A stretch of 37,630 nucleotides of DNA from Desulfamplus magnetovallimortis (GTDB lineage: Bacteria > Desulfobacterota > Desulfobacteria > Desulfobacterales > Desulfobacteraceae): the NCBI RefSeq assembly GCF_900170035.1, contig NZ_LT828540.1, positions 791,717-829,346 on the forward strand. The letters are read 5' to 3'. Made by a program: the position numbers and the translations under genes. The stretch's first letter is position 1, and each line of letters begins with the position of its first letter. Below, in pieces: positions 1 to 8,966 of the stretch. The notes beneath the pieces were generated by a model, which was given only the letters and a program-made list of their open reading frames with translations, searched no databases and was not told the origin of the DNA.

Positions 1-85
1 TATTTACGGAATTCTCGTTTTATTTCCTTCAAAAACAAAATGTTAGGTAAAAGCCCAATGGCAACGTTTTAGATAAAAAATTCAC

Positions 86-1033
86 TCATACATTTCCTCT
101 CTTCAAAACAGCCATCCCGCGTTTTCGTTTACGGAATGTTTGAACAGAGTCAACTGTGTAAAGAAAAAGGGCAATCCAGATCATTATAAAAGTCAAAAGC
201 TTTTTGTGGGAAAACGGCTCGTTGTAAATTAGCACCGCAAGAACAAAAGTGATGCTCGGGGCAAGATACTGCATGAAGCCAACCGTAGCCATGGTGCTTT
301 TACGGGTTCCAATGGTAAAGAGCAGAAGAGGCAGTGCTGTAACAAGGTTGGTTCCCATAAGCAGAAGATCTGTCCTAAGATTGAAATGAAAAAGTGCAGA
401 TGTGCCGTCCATCTGCCCCACAATCACAAAAACAAGTGCCGGAACAGAAAGAATCATGGTCTCCATGCAAAGACCTGTCAAGGAAGATATGGAAGTCATT
501 TTATGAAACAGCCCGTAAACTCCAAATGACAGGGCAATACTCAATGCTATCCATGGAAATTCCCCAAGCCCTACAGCATAGTACAAGACTGCGGAACCTG
601 CAACAAAAAGGGCTGCTGTCTGCATTATCCGAAGACGCTCACCAAGAAAAATCATACCCAGAAAAACCATGATCAAAGGGTTAATGTAATAACCAAGACT
701 TGTCTGAAGCACCTGGTCATGGTTAACTGCCCATATAAAAAGATACCAGTTCAAGGCAAGTACAATGGTGCTGCCCAGAAGAGACACCATTGTATTAAAA
801 CTTTTCAGAATAGTTTTTATCTCATGGAACTTCCCCTGCCATACCACAATTGCAAAAAGAACCACAAATGACCATATCACTCTCTGGAACAGAAGCTCTG
901 TTGATGATACATGGGAAAGAGCCTTCCAGTAAATGGGGCTGATTCCCCAGATAAAAAAGGCAGGGACAAGAAAGAGAATGCCTGCTGTTTCCGATGATTC
1001 TTGACATTCAATTTGAGTTTTAGCTCTATTCAT
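86..1033 (-). CDS. rarD: RarD-like EamA-family inner-membrane permease
   Basis: The 315-residue product is strongly hydrophobic with about ten predicted membrane helices, as in the drug/metabolite transporter superfamily. The segments SLGYYINPLIMVFLGMIFL and GFMQYLAPSITFVLAVLIYN are the two hallmark stretches of the RarD subfamily, one near the end of each five-helix half. E. coli RarD was named for a chloramphenicol-sensitivity phenotype, but its substrate is not established. The length is normal for the family. The ATG start is preceded by AAAGGA at a good distance. The gene is separated by about 130 nt from the toxin gene upstream and is probably transcribed alone. Membership is clear; the substrate is unknown. 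Confidence 0.88.
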   Translation of the reverse strand: MNRAKTQIECQESSETAGILFLVPAFFIWGISPIYWKALSHVSSTELLFQRVIWSFVVLFAIVVWQGKFHEIKTILKSFNTMVSLLGSTIVLALNWYLFIWAVNHDQVLQTSLGYYINPLIMVFLGMIFLGERLRIMQTAALFVAGSAVLYYAVGLGEFPWIALSIALSFGVYGLFHKMTSISSLTGLCMETMILSVPALVFVIVGQMDGTSALFHFNLRTDLLLMGTNLVTALPLLLFTIGTRKSTMATVGFMQYLAPSITFVLAVLIYNEPFSHKKLLTFIMIWIALFLYTVDSVQTFRKRKRGMAVLKRGNV

Positions 1034-1161
1034 ACAAAAACATCCTTTATCGTAAACTTATGGATTCCATTAGACAACCTTCTCATTTTGGATTCCTTTT
1101 CAAAATACCTGTACTATGTTCTACCTTAAGCACGAAATACACTAACAATAGTATCAAAAAC

Positions 1162-1515
1162 TTATAATTCTCTTGGTTCCATTAAAAGTTGAATTCCTGA
1201 AAGTATTTCTTTTATCCTGGCTTTTGAAAGTTTGCCTATTTTTTCGGTCAAATCACTTTTATTAACGGTATAAACTTGAGTTATATTTACCACACTCTTT
1301 TTGGAAAGATTTGCCTCTCCCTTTTTTAGACTCACATTTCCAGGAGACAAGGCTCGTTTTAAATTAGAAGTCAGAGAGCAGACCACAACAGTATTTATCC
1401 GACTTGAGTTAAAAAGGTTATTTTGAATGACAACATGAGGATTTCTATATCCCGGCTCTGAACTGGCGGGTTCCCCAAGCTCCACCCAATAAATATCACC
1501 TTGCTCAATTACCAT
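1162..1515 (-). CDS. MazF/PemK-type toxin endoribonuclease
   Basis: This 117-residue protein has the MazF/PemK fold signature. It opens with a GDIYWVELGEP strand, followed by SEPGYRNPHVVIQ, which holds the conserved Arg-Pro-type loop, and then VVVCSLTSN, where family members place the catalytic Ser/Thr. MazF toxins cleave mRNA at short sequence motifs and inhibit translation until neutralised by a partner. The gene starts inside the last codons of the upstream antitoxin (7-nt overlap), so the two are translationally coupled in the usual antitoxin-first order. Length is typical and no key residue appears lost. Cleavage specificity cannot be read from the sequence. Confidence 0.9.
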   Translation of the reverse strand: MVIEQGDIYWVELGEPASSEPGYRNPHVVIQNNLFNSSRINTVVVCSLTSNLKRALSPGNVSLKKGEANLSKKSVVNITQVYTVNKSDLTEKIGKLSKARIKEILSGIQLLMEPREL

Positions 1516-1769
1516 ACATCACTCCCAATGGTTTTAGCCTGTTTTTTTTTCATAGAAGCGCGAACTTGAAGTTCATTAGAGTCTGGATAATCATCAAAAG
1601 CCTTGTTGATTTGGGACAAGAAATCATGGTTTTCATTTTTTTTGATAAAATCTTGAACAGCAATTGCAAATAACTTACTTCGTGATATTTGGAGTTTGCC
1701 AGCCAAACTATTGACTTGTTCAAACAACTCTTCCTGCATTGATATTGCAGTTTTTACCGTACTTGCCAT
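1509..1769 (-). CDS. Ribbon-helix-helix antitoxin paired with MazF-type toxin
   Basis: The 86-residue protein begins with a short basic beta strand (STVKTAISMQEELFEQV) followed by two helices, the pattern of MetJ/Arc/CopG ribbon-helix-helix DNA-binding domains. The C-terminal half is polar and lysine-rich and would be the toxin-binding tail. It lies immediately upstream of the MazF-type gene and overlaps it by 7 nt. By family knowledge it should bind its own promoter as a dimer, with toxin-dependent autorepression. A strong GGGGAGG ribosome site precedes the ATG, consistent with the need for antitoxin in excess. The E. coli MazE partner is instead an AbrB-fold protein, so this is the RHH-MazF combination. 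Confidence 0.82.
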   Translation of the reverse strand: MASTVKTAISMQEELFEQVNSLAGKLQISRSKLFAIAVQDFIKKNENHDFLSQINKAFDDYPDSNELQVRASMKKKQAKTIGSDVW

Positions 1770-1847
1770 AAATAATGCCTCCCCAAAAAGTTTATTCAGA
1801 TAACAGATATTTAGACTTTTCCATTTTCAATTTAATTATGTGGAATA

Positions 1848-2618
1848 CTATAGGTTTTCCGAAGCGTTAAAAAGATGAGTATCAATCAAAGCCCTCACAT
1901 TTAACGCCATCTCTTCCGGTTCCATGGATTGTATGGTTTCAACAGGAATTTCGTCCAGGATTATTATGCTGATCCTGTGATTTTTCTGAAGTACAAGACT
2001 GTGCTTGGGCAGTGCCTGCATTGTGCCGTTAATAACAACAGGCAAAATAGGGAGGTTATTTTGTTTTGCAAGAATAAAAGCTCCAGGCTTGAATGGACGC
2101 AACACCCCATCCTTAGAACGGGTTCCTTCCGGAAACATGTATATGGAACAACCTTTCTGAATCTGACGTTCACAATCTGACATCATTTTCCTGATACTCT
2201 CCTTATCTCCCCTTTTAAGAGAAATGTAGCGGTTAAGATACATGTTCCAGCCAATAAAAGGAAGTTTAAAAACTTCCAGCTTGGAAACCCACTTAAAAGG
2301 AAAAAAAAGCCCGAATGCCACAAGGATATCAAGTTGAGACTGATGATTAGAAACAATAATGTACTGTTTATTCCAGTTAAGTTTTTCTTTTCCCTTAATG
2401 GTTACTGACCATGCAGGCATGCACCAGACATAGAAATATGCCCAGAAGGATGTATAGAGATGAAGTATTACAAGGCGCCTGTCAAACAAAAGTGTCACAA
2501 GCCATATAAAAAGTGCTCCCCAGAAAAAAAACGCCGATGTCAATCCTATAAAAATAAGATAAATACAGGAAAAAAATAATTGATCATTGCAAAAAATAGT
2601 CCCCAAAAAAATCGTCAT
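1848..2618 (-). CDS. plsC: PlsC-like 1-acylglycerol-3-phosphate acyltransferase
   Basis: This 256-residue protein has the lysophospholipid acyltransferase motifs in order. The HX4D catalytic box is at residues 92-97 (NHQSQLD), and the substrate-binding box FPEGTR is at 162-167. Two or three hydrophobic segments precede the domain and anchor it to the cytoplasmic face of the inner membrane. The expected reaction is transfer of an acyl chain to the sn-2 position of lysophosphatidic acid, giving phosphatidic acid. The length matches PlsC. It is 40 nt downstream of an EamA permease on the same strand and may be co-transcribed with it. Paralogues acting on other lysolipids share these motifs, so the exact substrate is less certain than the family. 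Confidence 0.85.
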   Translation of the reverse strand: MTIFLGTIFCNDQLFFSCIYLIFIGLTSAFFFWGALFIWLVTLLFDRRLVILHLYTSFWAYFYVWCMPAWSVTIKGKEKLNWNKQYIIVSNHQSQLDILVAFGLFFPFKWVSKLEVFKLPFIGWNMYLNRYISLKRGDKESIRKMMSDCERQIQKGCSIYMFPEGTRSKDGVLRPFKPGAFILAKQNNLPILPVVINGTMQALPKHSLVLQKNHRISIIILDEIPVETIQSMEPEEMALNVRALIDTHLFNASENL

Positions 2619-2658
2619 GTTATGAAGTATATATACAAAGATTCATTAGTGATTAATT

Positions 2659-3570
2659 TTATTGGTTCCGTGTCAAAAAAAATCCGGAAAAGATTATCCC
2701 GCCTCCCAAAATATGATACCAGTAAATCTCTTCTCCCAGAAAAACAAATGCTATAAATGAAGCAAAAACAGGAATAAGGTAAAAAAACATTGAAGCTGTG
2801 TTTGGGCCTGCAAGTTTAACGCCCTCATTCCAGCAGAGATAGGATAGTATGGATGGAAAAATACCAAGAAAAAGCAGAATCAATACATTTTTGACTGTTA
2901 TGTCAAAAGCGCCATAAATATTGTATTCCCACAGGTAAAAAGGAAAAATAAAAGGCAGACCCAGAACAATTATTGCCGTGAGAAATGCAATCGGCGAAAC
3001 ATCAATCCTGAAAAGTCGCAGAAGCACAGAATAGACTGCCCAACTGAGAATTGCACCGCAGGTGATAAGGTCTCCTGTGTTGATCTTAAGAGAGATCAAG
3101 GTAAAAATATCTCCCTTGAAGATAATCAGCATCATACCTGCAAGGGATATCAGCATGCCGGATGTTCTGGCAAGGCTCTCCCTGCTGCCAAGGAAAATCC
3201 TTGAAAGGAGAAACGTAAGCGCAGGGGTGGCAGAAATAATGAGTGACATGTTGGTTGCTGTGGTATATCCTGCAGAACAATAAATGAGTGTATTATATAA
3301 TGTCACGCTAAGTATAGACAACACTAACATCTTCAGCCAGTTTTTTTTCAGGATCTCCCACTCCTTGCTCAGGCTTTTAAGCCCTATGGGGATAATCACA
3401 CAAAGGGCTGTAAACCATCTAAAAAACGATAAAGAGAGCGGGTGAATATCGTTTATCATACCCCTTGCAAGAACGGTATTAAGAGACCAGCTCAACACTG
3501 ACGTGGTCAAAAGAATAAATGCCACTGTTTTTTTATTTTCAGGAAAAGATATTTTCAACTCAGCCTTCAT
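2659..3570 (-). CDS. EamA-family (drug/metabolite transporter) permease
   Basis: The 303-residue protein consists of two EamA repeats, about ten membrane helices in all. The first half contains LSWSLNTVLARGMI and FFRWFTALCVIIP. The second ends with PVFASFIAFVFLGEEIYWYH, the typical loop and helix where EamA proteins carry a conserved Glu. Members move amino acids, nucleobases or other small metabolites, usually as exporters, and the substrate cannot be predicted here. The gene is upstream of plsC on the same strand (88 nt between the two coding regions). It is one of three DMT permeases in the window and is clearly diverged from the other two. No strong ribosome site precedes the ATG. Confidence 0.85.
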   Translation of the reverse strand: MKAELKISFPENKKTVAFILLTTSVLSWSLNTVLARGMINDIHPLSLSFFRWFTALCVIIPIGLKSLSKEWEILKKNWLKMLVLSILSVTLYNTLIYCSAGYTTATNMSLIISATPALTFLLSRIFLGSRESLARTSGMLISLAGMMLIIFKGDIFTLISLKINTGDLITCGAILSWAVYSVLLRLFRIDVSPIAFLTAIIVLGLPFIFPFYLWEYNIYGAFDITVKNVLILLFLGIFPSILSYLCWNEGVKLAGPNTASMFFYLIPVFASFIAFVFLGEEIYWYHILGGGIIFSGFFLTRNQ

Positions 3571-3840
3571 AATAAATATATAAGATGTTTCATATAAAAT
3601 ATTGACAAAGTAAACAGTTCTTTCCTATAACAGCATGAATATCTATGTCAACACCCATAATTTACACTTTCCCAAATGAAACGCACATTTTTCTGTATGT
3701 GTCATCAAAAAAATGAAAACTAATTTTATGACCATATGCAAGATGGCCAAAATTTTCTGTCATTTCAATTAAGTTCATACCCTTCCATCAAGGTGCAGTA
3801 TTTTATGCACATCAACCATCAACAAAGGAGGATATAATCT
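3571..3840. promoter_or_regulatory. Divergent intergenic region between EamA permease and TRAP binding protein
   Basis: This 270-nt region separates divergently transcribed genes, so it should hold promoters for both. A TTGACA hexamer (3602-3607) with TATAAC 18 nt further on is a possible sigma-70-type pair pointing to the binding protein, but it lies over 200 nt from the start codon. A consensus AAAGGAGG (3824-3831), 9 nt before GTG at 3841, fixes the start of the downstream gene. No clear sigma-54 site or operator was seen. Confidence 0.35.
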
Positions 3841-4923
3841 GTGAAACGTCGTGAGTTTATTAAAAAAGCAGGTGCTGGTGCCATAGCAGCCGGCGCAGCC
3901 ATGGGCGCAGCAGTTCCGGCAATTGCGGCAAAACCTGTAATCTGGAAAATGGTCACAACTTGGCCACCCCATTTTCCCATGCTCGGAGAAGGAGCAGACT
4001 ATATTGCTCAACTTGTCAATGAGATGAGCGGAGGAAAATTTAAAATCAACGTATATGGCGCAGGTGAACTTGTGCCTGGCCTTGGAGTATTTGATGCCGT
4101 CAGTCAGGGAACTGTTGAAATGGGTCACGGAGCCGCATATTACTGGGCAGGCAAAGCTCCTGCTGCACAGTTTTTTGCTGCTGTTCCCTTTGGCTTCAAT
4201 GCACAGTCCCAGAATGCCTGGGTAGCATCTGGTGGTGGAATGGCTCTCTGGGAAGAGATCTACAAACCTTTTAACCTTAAACCTTATCTTGGAGGAAATA
4301 CAGGAGTCCAGATGGGTGGGTGGTTCAACAAGGAGATCAACAGCATTGAAGACCTCAAGGGGCTGAAGATGCGAATTCCCGGACTTGGTGGCAAGGTGCT
4401 TGCAAAAGCCGGCGGTAATGCAATTTTAGTGGCAGGCGGTGAGATATATACAAACCTTGACAGGGGTGTTATTGATGCCACGGAGTGGGTAGGTCCCTAC
4501 CATGACCTTAAAATGGGTTTTTACAAGGTAGCCAAATATTATTATTACCCTGGCTGGCATGAACCCGGAACAACCCTTGAAGCAATGGTAAATCTCAATG
4601 CTTATGAAGCACTTTCTCCGGAGTTCAAGGCTATTCTTGATACTGCAATTGAAAGAACCAACTCTTGGATGCTTGCTGAATTTGAAGCAAAAAATAATGA
4701 TGCTCTCAACGAACTGATCACCAAACACAATGTCCAGCTTAAAAAATTTCCGGATGATGTTTTAAAACAACTCAAAACCTATGCAGATGAAGTGCTTGAA
4801 GAGGTTGCAGCAGGCGATCCCATGAGCCGCAAGGTACTTGACTCATTCAAAGCTTTCCGTGCTAAAATATATGAGTGGAACAAGATTACTGAAGAGCCTT
4901 ACCATCAGTTTAAATATATTTAA
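3841..4923 (+). CDS. Tat-exported TRAP transporter solute-binding protein (DctP/TakP family)
   Basis: The 360-residue protein begins MKRREFIKKAGAG, a twin-arginine signal, followed by an alanine-rich hydrophobic stretch and a likely AIAA cleavage site near residue 30. The mature part matches the DctP family, in particular the 2-oxoacid/monocarboxylate (TakP-like) branch. Recognisable segments are GELVPGLGVFDAVSQGTVEM, LKGLKMRIPGLGGKVL with the ligand-binding Arg, and WVGPYHDLKMGFYKVAKYYY. TakP-type proteins bind carboxylates with a metal ion and feed a DctQ/DctM membrane pair. No dctQ or dctM gene is nearby, so it is an orphan binding subunit. GTG is chosen as the start because of the consensus AAAGGAGG just upstream. 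The ligand is inferred from family resemblance only. Confidence 0.88.
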   Translation: MKRREFIKKAGAGAIAAGAAMGAAVPAIAAKPVIWKMVTTWPPHFPMLGEGADYIAQLVNEMSGGKFKINVYGAGELVPGLGVFDAVSQGTVEMGHGAAYYWAGKAPAAQFFAAVPFGFNAQSQNAWVASGGGMALWEEIYKPFNLKPYLGGNTGVQMGGWFNKEINSIEDLKGLKMRIPGLGGKVLAKAGGNAILVAGGEIYTNLDRGVIDATEWVGPYHDLKMGFYKVAKYYYYPGWHEPGTTLEAMVNLNAYEALSPEFKAILDTAIERTNSWMLAEFEAKNNDALNELITKHNVQLKKFPDDVLKQLKTYADEVLEEVAAGDPMSRKVLDSFKAFRAKIYEWNKITEEPYHQFKYI

Positions 4924-4949
4924 AAGCCGGGTTTAAGTAAACCGCATAT

Positions 4950-4981
4950 CCCCCTTTCGCCATGACCGAGAGGGGGCTTTT
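4950..4981. terminator. Hairpin terminator between convergent genes
   Basis: CCCCCTTTCG (4950-4959) pairs with CGAGAGGGGG (4967-4976) through ten pairs with one G-T wobble and a 7-nt loop. A short T run follows on the plus strand. It lies 26 nt after the TRAP binding-protein stop and 30 nt before the stop of the convergent ABC exporter gene. It is well placed to end the plus-strand transcript, and possibly the long minus-strand transcript as well. The T tract is short, so efficiency is uncertain. Confidence 0.65.
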
Positions 4982-5006
4982 GGGTAAGTTAATTAAACCC
5001 TATTAC

Positions 5007-6881
5007 TTATCTTTTTTCCGTATTATGCAACCTGTAATAAAATCCCTTTTCAGACATAAGGGTTTCATGATTTCCCCTCTCAATCACCCTCCCATCTTTA
5101 AGTACAATAATTTTATCCGCTGTCATGGCTGACCGCAATCGGTGTGCAATGGTAATTGAAGTGCGATTTTCCTTAAGCTTTGCCGTTGCAATACGGATTT
5201 TTTCCTCGGATTCTGTATCAACGTAAGAGGTTGCTTCATCAAATATTATCAAATCCGGCTCATGTGCAAATGCCCTTGCAATGGAGATAAGCTGGCGCTC
5301 TCCGCTTGAAAGGGAACTTCCGGCCTGGGAGATCAAAGTGTCGGCACCACGTGGCAAATGCGAAACAACAGAAGCTGCATAGGAGAGATCAAGAATATTT
5401 CTGAACTCTTCATCTGTTAAATCCACATCAGGGGGCACAATATTCTGCCTTACCGTACCGGAAAAAAGATATGGATCCTGGGTGACAAGGGCAACACGAG
5501 CTCTGATGGATTTTGTTGAGTAGGCATCTGCATTTTTTCCGTTTACAAGAATCTCCCCTCCCCCGGGCAGATAGAATCTTACAACAAGATTGATAAGCGA
5601 TGTTTTTCCAGAGCCTGTGGGACCGAGTATGGCAAGGGACTCTCCTTTTCTGACTGTAAACGAGACATCCTCAATAACCTTGTTTTCCTCACCTGACTCA
5701 TATTGAAAAGAGACATTTTTGAATGAAAGCTCCTCAATGGTGTCAAGAGTCTCCTGCCCGCCATGCTTATCAGTTTCTGTATCAAGAACCTGGACAATTC
5801 TTTCCCCTGAAGCAAGTGCATTCTGTAGAATATTATGTTTTTCCGATAGATCCCGCACAGGCCGGAAGAACATCTTTGTATAGGATATAAATGCCACAAG
5901 TGTTCCAAGGGAAAGGGATTCGGCAACCACCCTGCCCCCACCGTAAAAGATAATCATGGCAAGGGTTATGGAGCTTAAAAGATCCACAATTGGCATAAAA
6001 AGGGCCATAATCCTTATTTGACGCATTCCGGCAATAAAATTTTCATGATTGAGCTCCCTGAAATCATCCATCATCCTTTTCTGATGTGTAAAGAGCTGGA
6101 TTACCTTCATGCCGCCTATGGATTCTGAAAACATGGAGTTTATCTCTGCAATGTTGACCCTCAATTGCCGGTAAACTCCACGGGAGAGACGGGAAAAAAG
6201 CAAAGTGGAGATAACAATAAAAGGAAGAATGAAACCAAGTGTCAAAGAGAGCTTGAAATCCATAAAAAGAAGAATAACAAAAATTCCAATGAGCATGAAG
6301 GCATCCTTCATGACAAAGGTGATAATAGATGTGAACATCTCCTGCATATTCTGGACATCATTGGTGACTCTTGTAGAAACTCTGCCCACAGGATTTTTTG
6401 AAAAATATGAAAGAGGCAGTTTCTGGATATGGGAATATATCTGCATTCTCAGATCATGCATCATTCTCTGTCCTGCATACTCCATTACAATGATCTGAAA
6501 AAAGTTAAGAGCAAATCTTGCAACTGCAAGAAGAAAAAGCACACCTCCTGCAATGGCAGCCTTGAAGAGATATTCGTTGCGAACATTTATCTGCGATGGA
6601 TTAGATAATTCTATTACGGGATTAGACAACTCTATTACGGGATTAGACAACTCTATTACGGGATTAGACAACTCCATTCCAGGAACTATATAGCTGTCAA
6701 TAGCTGTTTTGGTAACGTAAGGGACGGTCACCTCTGTAAGGGAGAGTATAACCATAAGAAAAATTGAAAGTGTAACCATCCGGATATTTTTCCTGATCAA
6801 GGGAAAAAATCTTCCCAGAAGGCTCAAATCTCTCTGGTTGCCAGGCTCTGATTCCCGGGTTCCTCCAAGTCCGCCTCTCAT
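5007..6881 (-). CDS. ABC exporter half-transporter, MdlB-like (canonical-site) subunit
   Basis: This 624-residue half-transporter has an N-terminal six-helix ABC type-I exporter domain (about 30-345) and a C-terminal ATPase domain. Motifs are Walker A GPTGSGKT (420-427), Q-loop Gln468, signature LSSGE (524-528), Walker B LIIFDE with catalytic Glu549, and H-loop His580. The signature differs from LSGGQ while the catalytic Glu is intact, as in the MdlB/TM288 partner of heterodimeric exporters. It starts inside the stop codon of the upstream MdlA-like gene (TAATG). An ELSNPVI heptapeptide is repeated four times at residues 70-95, in the first external loop. The pair probably exports lipids or hydrophobic compounds; LPS genes lie upstream. 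The substrate is unknown. Confidence 0.87.
   Translation of the reverse strand: MRGGLGGTRESEPGNQRDLSLLGRFFPLIRKNIRMVTLSIFLMVILSLTEVTVPYVTKTAIDSYIVPGMELSNPVIELSNPVIELSNPVIELSNPSQINVRNEYLFKAAIAGGVLFLLAVARFALNFFQIIVMEYAGQRMMHDLRMQIYSHIQKLPLSYFSKNPVGRVSTRVTNDVQNMQEMFTSIITFVMKDAFMLIGIFVILLFMDFKLSLTLGFILPFIVISTLLFSRLSRGVYRQLRVNIAEINSMFSESIGGMKVIQLFTHQKRMMDDFRELNHENFIAGMRQIRIMALFMPIVDLLSSITLAMIIFYGGGRVVAESLSLGTLVAFISYTKMFFRPVRDLSEKHNILQNALASGERIVQVLDTETDKHGGQETLDTIEELSFKNVSFQYESGEENKVIEDVSFTVRKGESLAILGPTGSGKTSLINLVVRFYLPGGGEILVNGKNADAYSTKSIRARVALVTQDPYLFSGTVRQNIVPPDVDLTDEEFRNILDLSYAASVVSHLPRGADTLISQAGSSLSSGERQLISIARAFAHEPDLIIFDEATSYVDTESEEKIRIATAKLKENRTSITIAHRLRSAMTADKIIVLKDGRVIERGNHETLMSEKGFYYRLHNTEKR
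6601..6684. repeat. 21-bp in-frame tandem repeat in ABC exporter gene
   Basis: Four adjacent 21-bp units, nearly identical over TTAGACAACTCTATTACGGG, encode (minus strand) four copies of ELSNPVI in the loop after the first transmembrane helix. Unit length is a multiple of three, so the copy number can change without breaking the frame. The two outer copies carry the substitutions and the two central copies are identical, which suggests recent expansion. Confidence 0.9.
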
Positions 6882-8953
6882 TATTCACTCTCCTGCATGT
6901 GCCAGGCTCCAGCATAGTAACCACCCTCTTCAATAAGGGAGTGATGGGTTCCCTGTTCCGTTATTTTACCTTCATTAAGCACCATAATATGATTTGCATT
7001 TTTGAAAATTGAGAACCTGTGGGAGATAATGATCATGGTTTTCTGACCGGCAAATGATTCTATAATATTTATTATGCGTGATGCTGTCTGCATGTCCACC
7101 TGGCTTACAGGATCATCCATAATCATAATGGGAGCAGATTTTAAAAAAGCCCTTGCAAGGGCAATACGCTGCCTCTGTCCACCCGAGAGCATTACCCCCT
7201 TTTCCCCGATAATGGTCTCAATTCCCATGGGAAAATCAGCAATGGTCTCTGTCAACTGTGCCATCTCAATGGCCTCTGCTATGTCAGAATCATCTGCCTC
7301 AGGATTGCCGAATAGCAGATTGGCATGTATGGTACCGGAAAAAAGAAATGGCTCCTGTGGCATGAAAGAGATATTTTTTCTGAGTGTTTCAAGTGGAATA
7401 TGTCCGATATTGACACCGTCAATTGTAATAGTGCCCTTTTGAGGGTCGTAAATTCTTGGGATAAGGGAGGCAAGTGTACTTTTACCACTTCCCGGAGGTC
7501 CTGCAATACCGAGCATCTCTCCTCTGTTCAGCCTGAAACTTATGCCGGAAAGAACATTGGGAGATAAAAGTTCTTTAGATGATAAAAGTTTTTTTTGCGA
7601 AATATTGGATGAATCTATACCCGAACCTTTTTTTAACGATGAATCTTTAAATGATTCAGAAGAGTCATAGGAAAAGAAGAGATCACGAAATTCAACATCT
7701 CCATGTATTGAAAAATCACTTTCCAAGAGCTTTGAAGCGGCTGTTTCAGGATCTTTAATTAATAGCTTTGATGAGGCTACTTCAGCATCTGTAATTAATA
7801 GCTTTGATGAGGCTGCTTCAGCATCTTTAATTAATAGCTTTGATGAGGCTGCTTCAGTATCTTTAATTAATAGCTTTGATGAGGCTACTTCAGCATCTGT
7901 AATTATCAGATCCGATGCTTCTTGAACTACAGTGGAATCTTGTGCTTGTGTGTTCAGAAAATCATCAGTTACCGATGTTTCTGAAACAGATTCTGAAGGA
8001 ACGGCAAGAATGTCGTTGATACGGTCAATGGAGGCTTTGCCCCTCTGAATAAGGTTGGTAACCCAGCCGATTGCCATAACAGGCCATGTCAAAAGTCCAA
8101 GATAGCTTATAAATGCAACAAAATCCCCTGGAGATATCTGATTCAGAATCACTTTTCTACCCCCTGCACCAAGGATAATGGCAAGGCTGACATTGGTCAG
8201 AAAAATTACCATGGGGAAAATTAGGCCTCTGAGCCTGACAAGTTCCATATTTTTTTTAACATAAATTTCAGACTCATTTTTCATGGCCTCTGCTTCAATA
8301 TTTTCACGGTTAAAAGCCATGATGACCTTTATCCCTGCAAATCTTTCCCTTGTTGACTCCATGAGATCCGAAAAAGATGCCTGAACATCCCTGTATGCAT
8401 TGAAAAGCTTTTTGCTGAGTATCTTTGTTGAAAGTGCAATAAAGGGCATGGGAAGCAGAGCCATTACAGTAAGCTCAAGATTTATGTAGGACATGAAAAA
8501 AACGGCTGCAATACCAAGTACAACAGCATCTGTCAGCCCGACAATTCCCATGCTGAGTGCCATCCTGATATTGGTCATATCATTGGTGGCATGGGCCATG
8601 AGATCACCGGCGGTATGTTTGTTGAAAAAAGTGGCAGGAAGTGTCTGAATATGATTGAAAAGTGAACCGCGAATCCCCTCTTCAACCCTTCTGGCAGAAC
8701 CCATGATCAAAACACGCCAGAAGAATCTGAAAATTCCGATCATAATAGATGATAAAAAAATCAGAAAAGCATATTTTAAAAGCTGTGAACCAGCAACAGC
8801 ACCGACAATATCTTCTGCTGCGGTTATGCTGTCAATTGCCCACTTAATTATCCTGGGAATAAAAAGTTGCAGGAGATCCACAACAAGAAGGGATAAAAAA
8901 CCTGCAATAATGTGGAATCTGCGTTCAATCAGGTAGGGTGTTAAAAGCTCCAT
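6881..8953 (-). CDS. ABC exporter half-transporter, MdlA-like (degenerate-site) subunit
   Basis: Start choice: an upstream ATG at 9067 would overlap smpB by 101 nt, whereas ATG at 8953 lies 13 nt after the smpB stop and begins at the first family-like residues (MELLTPYLIERR). This gives 690 residues. A six-helix exporter domain is followed by an ATPase domain with Walker A GPPGSGKS (485-492), LSGGQ (589-593), Walker B IMIMDD and H-loop His645. Asp614 replaces the catalytic Glu, as in the MdlA/TM287 subunits, while the signature is canonical. It therefore complements the downstream partner. Family members are near 590 residues. The excess is a linker with five 12-residue repeats (about 353-411) and a serine/lysine-rich insert of about 30 residues early in the ATPase domain. 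Confidence 0.87.
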   Translation of the reverse strand: MELLTPYLIERRFHIIAGFLSLLVVDLLQLFIPRIIKWAIDSITAAEDIVGAVAGSQLLKYAFLIFLSSIMIGIFRFFWRVLIMGSARRVEEGIRGSLFNHIQTLPATFFNKHTAGDLMAHATNDMTNIRMALSMGIVGLTDAVVLGIAAVFFMSYINLELTVMALLPMPFIALSTKILSKKLFNAYRDVQASFSDLMESTRERFAGIKVIMAFNRENIEAEAMKNESEIYVKKNMELVRLRGLIFPMVIFLTNVSLAIILGAGGRKVILNQISPGDFVAFISYLGLLTWPVMAIGWVTNLIQRGKASIDRINDILAVPSESVSETSVTDDFLNTQAQDSTVVQEASDLIITDAEVASSKLLIKDTEAASSKLLIKDAEAASSKLLITDAEVASSKLLIKDPETAASKLLESDFSIHGDVEFRDLFFSYDSSESFKDSSLKKGSGIDSSNISQKKLLSSKELLSPNVLSGISFRLNRGEMLGIAGPPGSGKSTLASLIPRIYDPQKGTITIDGVNIGHIPLETLRKNISFMPQEPFLFSGTIHANLLFGNPEADDSDIAEAIEMAQLTETIADFPMGIETIIGEKGVMLSGGQRQRIALARAFLKSAPIMIMDDPVSQVDMQTASRIINIIESFAGQKTMIIISHRFSIFKNANHIMVLNEGKITEQGTHHSLIEEGGYYAGAWHMQESE
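7718..7897. repeat. 36-bp in-frame tandem repeat in MdlA-like gene
   Basis: Five 36-bp units encode DAEVASSKLLIK-type dodecapeptides (minus strand) between the membrane and ATPase domains. The first and fourth units share GCATCTGTAATTAATAGC-type variants, while the second and third differ from them at the same positions. This pattern suggests unequal crossing-over or slippage of blocks rather than simple ancient duplication. Confidence 0.9.
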
Positions 8954-8966
8954 CGACTTTAGAAAT

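Noticed and set aside
3602-3631. Sigma-70 promoter for the TRAP binding protein
   Set aside because: The hexamers are fair but 210 nt from the start codon, and AT-rich sequence makes such matches common; noted only as a possibility in the intergenic entry.
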